Shown here piece by piece: positions 7,274 through 12,060 of a DNA stretch of 12,060 bases. The notes under the pieces are model-generated. The model did not search any database. It worked only from the letters and a program-made list of their open reading frames with translations, and was not told the origin of the DNA. A program made the position numbers and the translations under genes. This DNA is from Ruminococcaceae bacterium UBA3329 (GTDB taxonomy: Bacteria; Bacillota; Clostridia; Oscillospirales; Acutalibacteraceae), in the NCBI GenBank assembly GCA_002361875.1, contig DERX01000086.1:2065-14124 (forward strand), in the 5' to 3' direction. Position 1 is the first letter of the stretch; every line of letters begins with the position of its first letter.

Positions 7274-7290
7274 ATTTTGTTTCACAAAAT
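7274..7290. promoter_or_regulatory. Inverted repeat over the guaB -35 region, possible operator
   Basis: ATTTTGT (7274-7280) and ACAAAAT (7284-7290) form a perfect 7-bp inverted repeat with a 3-nt centre. Its right arm overlaps the -35 hexamer. GAATTTTGT also occurs twice in tandem, at 7262-7270 and 7272-7280, a 10-nt period that puts both copies on the same DNA face. The position fits a repressor site, but no regulator is identified. Confidence 0.4.
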
Positions 7291-7309
7291 GGAAATGATA
7301 TGCTATAAT
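7281..7309 (+). promoter_or_regulatory. Sigma-A-type promoter of guaB-fhs
   Basis: The -35 TTCACA (7281-7286, one mismatch to consensus) is separated by 17 nt from a perfect -10 TATAAT (7304-7309). TG at 7301-7302 makes an extended -10. Transcription would start near 7316, leaving a leader of about 32 nt, too short for a riboswitch. Confidence 0.8.
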
Positions 7310-7347
7310 ATATGAAATTACCTAAAATGCATTAAGGAGGATTAAGT

Positions 7348-8853
7348 ATGGCTACATTTATTAACGAACCGTCACATACCTTTAACGAATACCTTTTAAT
7401 TCCGGGTTATTCAGACAGCAGTTGTATTCCTGCGAATGTATCGCTTAAAACGCCTCTTGTAAAGTTTAAAAAGGGCGAGGAACCTGCAATTTCAATGAAT
7501 ATTCCGCTTGTATCTGCAATTATGCAGGCAGTTTCGGGTGACAGACTTGCAGTTGCTCTCGCAACAGAGGGCGGCGTTTCTTTTATTTACGGCTCGCAGT
7601 CCGTCGAGGACGAGGCGGCAATGGTTGCAAGAGCAAAGTCATATAAGGCAGGCTTTGTTAAGAGCGACTCAAATGTAAAACCCGATGCCACACTCCGTGA
7701 CATTGTTGAACTTACTAAAAAAACAGGACATTCCACAATAGCTGTTACTGAAGACGGCACACAGGACGGCAAGCTCCTGGGTATTGTTACGGGCCGTGAT
7801 TACAGAGTAAGCCGTATGAGCCCCGATGTAAAAGTCAGCGAATTTATGACTCCTTTTGACAAGCTTATCTGGGCAAAGGAAGGCACAACCTTAAAAGAAG
7901 CTAATGATATTATTTGGGATCATAAGCTCAATTCACTCCCCATTATATCAGACGACGGCAAGCTTTGCTATATGGTTTTCCGCAAGGATTACGATTCGCA
8001 CAAGCAGAACCCCAATGAGCTTCTTGATTCACATAAGCGTTACATTGTAGGTGCAGGTATTAACACACGAGACTATGCAGACCGTGTCCCCGCTCTTATA
8101 AATGCGGGCGCAGATGTTCTTTGCATTGACTCTTCAGAGGGCTTCTCCGAATGGCAGAAGCTTACAATCGAATGGATAAGAAAAAATTACGGCGACAGCG
8201 TGAAGGTCGGCGCAGGCAATGTTGTTGACGCTGACGGCTTCCGTTTCCTTGCAGACTGCGGCGCAGATTTCATTAAAGTCGGCATCGGCGGCGGCTCAAT
8301 TTGCATTACAAGAGAAACAAAGGGCATAGGCAGAGGACAGGCTACTGCTTTAATTGAGGTTTGCAAGGCAAGAGACGAATATTTTGAAGAAACAGGCGTT
8401 TACATTCCCGTTTGTTCAGACGGCGGTATTGTTTACGACCACCATATGACATTAGCTCTTGCTATGGGTGCTGATTTCATAATGCTCGGCAGATATTTTG
8501 CACGCTTTGACGAAAGTCCGTCAAATAAAGTAAGCATAAACGGCACATATTATAAAGAGTATTGGGGTGAAGGCTCTGCAAGAGCCAGAAACTGGCAGAG
8601 GTATGACCTCGGCGGCGACAAAAAGCTTTCCTTCGAAGAAGGCGTTGACTCTTATGTTCCTTATGCAGGCACTTTAAAAGACAATGTCGCACTCTCACTC
8701 AGCAAGGTTAAATCCACAATGTGCAACTGCGGCGCAATGTCAATCCCCGAGCTTCAGAAAAAAGCAAAGCTGACTTTAGTTTCCGCAACAAGTATTGTTG
8801 AGGGCGGCGCACACGATGTTATTCAGAAGGACACAACCCCCACTGTAAAATAA
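7348..8853 (+). CDS. guaB: Inosine-5'-monophosphate dehydrogenase
   Basis: This 501-residue enzyme oxidises IMP to XMP with NAD+, the committed step to GMP, in the cytoplasm. The TIM barrel is interrupted by two CBS domains (about 100-220). The active-site loop GIGGGSICITRETKG carries the nucleophile Cys319. The mobile flap has the Arg418-Tyr419 dyad (NWQRYD), and the C-terminal GVDSYVPYAG segment is typical of the family. AAGGAGG (7334-7340), 7 nt upstream, fixes the start. As I recall it, Tritrichomonas foetus IMPDH is similar nearly end to end, with HTFNEYLLIPG near the start, the same catalytic residue numbers (Cys319, Arg418, Tyr419) and EGGAHDVI near the end. This is a distinct branch from the usual roughly 485-residue bacterial GuaB. 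It probably forms one transcript with fhs, 21 nt downstream. Confidence 0.96.
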   Translation: MATFINEPSHTFNEYLLIPGYSDSSCIPANVSLKTPLVKFKKGEEPAISMNIPLVSAIMQAVSGDRLAVALATEGGVSFIYGSQSVEDEAAMVARAKSYKAGFVKSDSNVKPDATLRDIVELTKKTGHSTIAVTEDGTQDGKLLGIVTGRDYRVSRMSPDVKVSEFMTPFDKLIWAKEGTTLKEANDIIWDHKLNSLPIISDDGKLCYMVFRKDYDSHKQNPNELLDSHKRYIVGAGINTRDYADRVPALINAGADVLCIDSSEGFSEWQKLTIEWIRKNYGDSVKVGAGNVVDADGFRFLADCGADFIKVGIGGGSICITRETKGIGRGQATALIEVCKARDEYFEETGVYIPVCSDGGIVYDHHMTLALAMGADFIMLGRYFARFDESPSNKVSINGTYYKEYWGEGSARARNWQRYDLGGDKKLSFEEGVDSYVPYAGTLKDNVALSLSKVKSTMCNCGAMSIPELQKKAKLTLVSATSIVEGGAHDVIQKDTTPTVK

Positions 8854-8874
8854 AAAGTATACGGAGGAGATATT

Positions 8875-10551
8875 ATGGCTTATTTAACCGATATTGAAAT
8901 TGCACAGCAGTGCGAAATGAAGCATATCAAAGAGATTGCAAAAATCGCTCATGTTGATGAAAAATATCTTGAGCAGTACGGCAATTACAAAGCAAAAATT
9001 GATTTGTCGCTTCTTAGTGAAAGCAAAAAGGAAAACGGCAAACTGATTCTTGTTACTGCCATTACTCCTACTCCCGCAGGCGAGGGTAAGACCACAACCA
9101 CAATCGGTCTTGCAGACGGACTTAAAAGAATAGGCAAGGATGTTGTAGTAGCTCTTCGTGAGCCGTCACTCGGCCCTGTTTTCGGTGTTAAAGGCGGAGC
9201 GGCAGGCGGCGGATACGCACAGGTCGTTCCTATGGAGGACATAAATTTACATTTCACAGGCGATTTCCATGCAATAGGCGCGGCAAACAACCTTCTTGCC
9301 GCAATGCTTGACAATCACATTCAGCAGGGAAATGCCTTAGGCATTGATGTTCGCAAAATCACATGGAAACGCTGTGTTGATATGAATGACAGACAGCTCC
9401 GTTTCATTACGGACGGTCTTGGCGGCAAGGCTAACGGCACACCGAGGGAGGACGGCTTTGACATTACGGTTGCCTCTGAAATTATGGCTGTTTTCTGCCT
9501 CGCAAATTCAATTACCGATTTAAAAGAAAGACTTTCAAAAATAATTGTAGGCTATACTTATGACGACAAGCCCGTAACGGCAGGCGACCTTAATGCGGTC
9601 GGCGCAATGACAGCGCTTTTGAAGGACGCATTAAAGCCGAACCTTGTTCAGACTCTTGAGGGCACACCCGCATTTGTTCACGGTGGTCCTTTCGCAAATA
9701 TTGCTCACGGCTGTAACTCGGTTATTGCTACGAAAATGGCAATGAAAATGGGCGATTACGCTGTTACCGAGGCAGGCTTCGGAGCAGACCTCGGCGCAGA
9801 AAAATTCCTTGATATTAAGTGCCGTATGGCAGGTCTTACTCCCGATGCAGTCGTAGTTGTCGCAACGGTAAGAGCGCTTAAAATGCACGGCGGACTTGAT
9901 AAAAAAGAGCTTGGCACTGAGGATTTAACTGCTCTTGAAAAGGGTATTCCCAATCTTCTCCGCCATGTTTCAAATATTAAAAATGTTTATAAGCTTCCCT
10001 GCGTTGTAGCTGTTAACCGTTTCCCGACGGATACTGATGCAGAAATTGATTTCATCATCAAAAAATGCCGTGAGCTTGGCGTTAATACTGTTCTTTCTAC
10101 CGTTTGGGCAGAGGGCGGCAAAGGCGGCGAGGAGCTTGCTCGTGAGGTTGTACGTCTGTGCGAAGAGGAAAAGGGCGATTTCACATTCTCATACAGCGAC
10201 GATATGACGCTTACGGAAAAAATTGAGGCAGTCGTTAAAAAGGTTTACGGCGGCGACGGCATAAATATTATGCCGGCTGCTCAAAAGCAGATAGCACAGC
10301 TCGAGGCTCTCGGCTTCGGAAAATGCCCCGTTTGCATTGCAAAAACGCAGTACAGCTTTTCAGACGACCCGACAAAGCTCGGTGCACCTGAAAACTTCAC
10401 CGTTACCGTTAAAAATGTTAAGGTTTCGGCAGGCGCAGGCTTCGTTGTTGTTCTTACAGGCGACATTATGACAATGCCGGGTCTTCCGAAAGTACCTGCG
10501 GCTGAAAAAATTGATGTTGATGAAAACGGCAAAATTTCAGGCTTGTTCTGA
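8875..10551 (+). CDS. fhs: Formate-tetrahydrofolate ligase (10-formyl-THF synthetase)
   Basis: This 558-residue protein has the standard length of the family. It joins formate to tetrahydrofolate with ATP, giving 10-formyl-THF for purine ring synthesis, initiator Met-tRNA formylation and, in acetogens, the methyl branch of the Wood-Ljungdahl pathway. The P-loop TPAGEGKTTTT lies at 66-76. Other family blocks are REPSLGPVFGVKGGAAGGGY, FHAIGAANNLLAA and the C-terminal MTMPGLPKVPAA. GGAGGA (8863-8868), 6 nt before the ATG, sets the start. No other folate genes (folD, fchA) or acetogenesis genes lie in the window. Its partner guaB suggests a purine role rather than acetogenesis. A strong terminator begins 23 nt after the stop. 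Confidence 0.98.
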   Translation: MAYLTDIEIAQQCEMKHIKEIAKIAHVDEKYLEQYGNYKAKIDLSLLSESKKENGKLILVTAITPTPAGEGKTTTTIGLADGLKRIGKDVVVALREPSLGPVFGVKGGAAGGGYAQVVPMEDINLHFTGDFHAIGAANNLLAAMLDNHIQQGNALGIDVRKITWKRCVDMNDRQLRFITDGLGGKANGTPREDGFDITVASEIMAVFCLANSITDLKERLSKIIVGYTYDDKPVTAGDLNAVGAMTALLKDALKPNLVQTLEGTPAFVHGGPFANIAHGCNSVIATKMAMKMGDYAVTEAGFGADLGAEKFLDIKCRMAGLTPDAVVVVATVRALKMHGGLDKKELGTEDLTALEKGIPNLLRHVSNIKNVYKLPCVVAVNRFPTDTDAEIDFIIKKCRELGVNTVLSTVWAEGGKGGEELAREVVRLCEEEKGDFTFSYSDDMTLTEKIEAVVKKVYGGDGINIMPAAQKQIAQLEALGFGKCPVCIAKTQYSFSDDPTKLGAPENFTVTVKNVKVSAGAGFVVVLTGDIMTMPGLPKVPAAEKIDVDENGKISGLF

Positions 10552-10557
10552 TAAAAT
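10549..10557 (+). promoter_or_regulatory. Weak candidate extended -10 for the MATE gene
   Basis: TGATAAAAT matches a TGn-TAAAAT extended -10, overlapping the fhs stop codon, with no -35 hexamer at the right distance. If used, the transcript would start near 10564 and carry the terminator hairpin in its leader. Confidence 0.2.
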
Positions 10558-10574
10558 TATTTTAAATTATGGCG

Positions 10575-10602
10575 AAGAGCGGGCTGTCGGCTCGCTCTTT
10601 TT
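10575..10602 (+). terminator. Intrinsic terminator of guaB-fhs
   Basis: A 10-bp stem is formed by AAGAGCGGGC (10575-10584) and GCTCGCTCTT (10590-10599), containing one G-T pair, around a 5-nt loop. The T-run is 10598-10602. The next possible ATG (10603) directly touches the T-run. Confidence 0.9.
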
Positions 10603-10626
10603 ATGAGTGGATTAAGGTTTACGGAA

Positions 10627-11997
10627 ATGAAACAGACAGACGGACAAAAACAGTATGATTATTTAACAAAAACTCCCGTGTCAAAGCTGGTGATTCGGCT
10701 TGGAATCCCGACAACAGTCAGTATGCTTGTGACGAATATTTACAATATGGCGGACACCTATTTTGTAGGCAAAATCGGCACAAGTGCATCAGGTGCAGTC
10801 GGAATAGTTTTCGGGCTGATGGCTATTATTCAGGCGGTCGGCTTTATGTTCGGACACGGCGGCGGAAGTGTAATTTCAAGAAAGCTCGGCGCTAAAGACA
10901 GCGAAACGGCAACTTGTATTGCATCTACCTCATTTTATTTATGCGTAATGTGCGGCATTTTGATTGAGATTTTCGGATTTGTGTTTTTAACTCCTTTAAT
11001 GAAACTCCTCGGCAGTACAGATACAATTTTACCGTTTGCAAAGCAGTATGCTTCTTGTATTCTTGCGGCGGCGCCGTTTATGTGCGCCTCGTTTGTACTT
11101 AACAATATCCTGCGTTATGAGGGTAAGGCATCGTTTGCAATGATAGGCCTTGTCACAGGCGGTGTTATTAACATTTTCGGAGACTGGCTTTTAATGGCAA
11201 AATTTCAAATGGGCATTTTGGGGGCAGGCATTGCAACTGCCGTTTCTCAAACAATAAGCTTTGCAATTTTGCTCAGTATGTTCTTATCAGGCAAAACGAT
11301 AAGTAAAATAAAATTAAAGAAAGTTTCATTAAAGCCTTCAAATGTTTCATCTATTCTCTTTACGGGTCTTCCAAGCCTTGTGCGTCAGGGACTTACATCC
11401 ATTTCGACTATGGTGCTTAATTCCTGCGCAGGCTTTTACGGCGACCCCGCAATTGCCGCAATGACAATAGTTAATAAGATTTGTTTCTTTGTATTTGCAA
11501 TCGGTCTCGGCATTGGTCAGGGCTTTCAGCCTGTTGCTTCATTCAATTACGGCGCAAAGAAATACAAGAGAGTTAAGAACGCATTTTTCTTTACATTCAT
11601 TTTAGGCGAACTGATTTTGGGCGTGCTTTCAGTAGTCGGAATGTTTATTTCCGAACATCTTGTAGGTATTTTCCGTGACGACCCGCAGGTTATTGAAATC
11701 GGTACATTTGCATTAAGAGTGCAGTTTGCGGCGCTTTTCTTCCAGCCGATTTGCGTTTGCACAAATATGCTGTTCCAAAGTATAGGCAAAAATGCGTCTG
11801 CTACATTCCTCGCAACGCTTCGAAGCGGTCTTGCATTTATTCCCACAATTATAATCCTTACAAAGCTTTACGGGCTTTGGGGCGTTGAGGTTTCGCAAAC
11901 GGTAGGGGATATAGTAACCTTCATAGTTTCCGTGCCGTTCACCGTATATTTCTTCAAGCATCTGCCTAAAGAAGACGCGTCTGAGCCTGCGAAATGA
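10627..11997 (+). CDS. MATE-family multidrug/cation efflux transporter
   Basis: This integral membrane antiporter has 456 residues from the chosen start, a normal length for the MepA/NorM/DinF class with twelve membrane helices. The two MATE half-repeats are visible. The N half has IPTTVSMLVTNIYNMADTYF with Asp43, and the C half has LPSLVRQGLTSISTMVLNS followed by GIGQGFQPVASFNYGAKKYKR. Such proteins export drugs or other cations using a Na+ or H+ gradient. The substrate is unknown. The longest frame starts at 10603, but that ATG abuts the terminator T-run and leaves no ribosome site outside the hairpin. ATG 10627 follows AAGG (10614-10617) and begins MKQTDG, so I prefer it. No clear promoter separates it from fhs. 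Either it depends on read-through, or on a weak extended -10 (TGATAAAAT, 10549-10557) at the fhs stop. Confidence 0.92.
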   Translation: MKQTDGQKQYDYLTKTPVSKLVIRLGIPTTVSMLVTNIYNMADTYFVGKIGTSASGAVGIVFGLMAIIQAVGFMFGHGGGSVISRKLGAKDSETATCIASTSFYLCVMCGILIEIFGFVFLTPLMKLLGSTDTILPFAKQYASCILAAAPFMCASFVLNNILRYEGKASFAMIGLVTGGVINIFGDWLLMAKFQMGILGAGIATAVSQTISFAILLSMFLSGKTISKIKLKKVSLKPSNVSSILFTGLPSLVRQGLTSISTMVLNSCAGFYGDPAIAAMTIVNKICFFVFAIGLGIGQGFQPVASFNYGAKKYKRVKNAFFFTFILGELILGVLSVVGMFISEHLVGIFRDDPQVIEIGTFALRVQFAALFFQPICVCTNMLFQSIGKNASATFLATLRSGLAFIPTIIILTKLYGLWGVEVSQTVGDIVTFIVSVPFTVYFFKHLPKEDASEPAK

Positions 11998-12060
11998 AAT
12001 ACAATACAGAAATAAATAAGCCTCTGAGCCGTTAAGAACTGAACAAGTCCGTAAAAAATG
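11998..12060. other. Window end without recognisable feature
   Basis: These 63 bases after the MATE stop show no convincing hairpin with a T-run, no ribosome site and no ORF that can be judged before the window ends. Confidence 0.6.

Noticed and set aside
8875..10551. Evidence for an acetogenic (Wood-Ljungdahl) cluster
   Set aside because: Only fhs is present, and no folD, fchA, metF, acs or CODH genes are in the window. fhs alone is common in non-acetogens.
10603..10626. Upstream ATG of the MATE gene
   Set aside because: It touches the terminator T-run and has no usable ribosome site. ATG 10627 fits better.

Overview
The window looks like a chromosomal piece of an anaerobic Firmicute of class Clostridia, most likely the Oscillospirales/Ruminococcaceae. 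The reasons are moderate GC (roughly 40-45% by eye), strong AGGAGG ribosome binding sites, TTGACA/extended -10 promoters, a T-box leader, and an intergenic mosaic of short palindromic modules (TTGTAG...CCTACGA, GAGGGAG...hairpin...GAGGGAG) of a kind I associate from memory with gut Ruminococcaceae. All seven genes lie on the + strand and fall into four blocks. No RNA gene, insertion sequence, phage gene or CRISPR array was found.

Block 1 (1-5114) is the most unusual. A good promoter drives a T-box leader whose probable specifier codon is CUC (Leu). It controls three tightly packed genes: (a) a protein of the LeuA (2-isopropylmalate synthase) fold, with a LeuA-type regulatory domain but with all four expected metal ligands replaced; (b) an 826-residue fusion of a sugar-phosphate-isomerase/epimerase-like TIM barrel to a complete acyl-CoA synthetase; (c) an amidohydrolase of the Amidohydro_2/ACMSD type with its metal ligands present. 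Gene spacings are 1 nt of overlap and 6 nt, and an intrinsic terminator ends the block. I do not recognise this as a described pathway. The T-box suggests the set is induced when charged tRNA-Leu is scarce. One testable idea, which is inference only, is that the ligase activates a branched-chain acid such as isovalerate, with the dead LeuA-like protein sensing leucine.

Block 2 (5115-7211) holds a roughly 250 bp cluster of palindromic repeats followed by a single-gene ABC exporter half-transporter. Block 3 (7212-10602) has a strong promoter and a two-gene unit: guaB (IMP dehydrogenase) and fhs (formate-tetrahydrofolate ligase). Both serve purine metabolism, since 10-formyl-THF feeds purine ring synthesis and IMPDH commits IMP to GMP. 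A strong intrinsic terminator closes the block. The GuaB protein resembles, to an unusual degree, the IMPDH of the protozoan Tritrichomonas foetus, including the same residue numbers for the catalytic Cys, Arg and Tyr.

Block 4 (10603-12060) is a MATE-family efflux transporter. Its likely start is 24 nt downstream of the longest-ORF start, because that upstream ATG directly abuts the terminator T-tract. The last 63 bases hold nothing recognisable.
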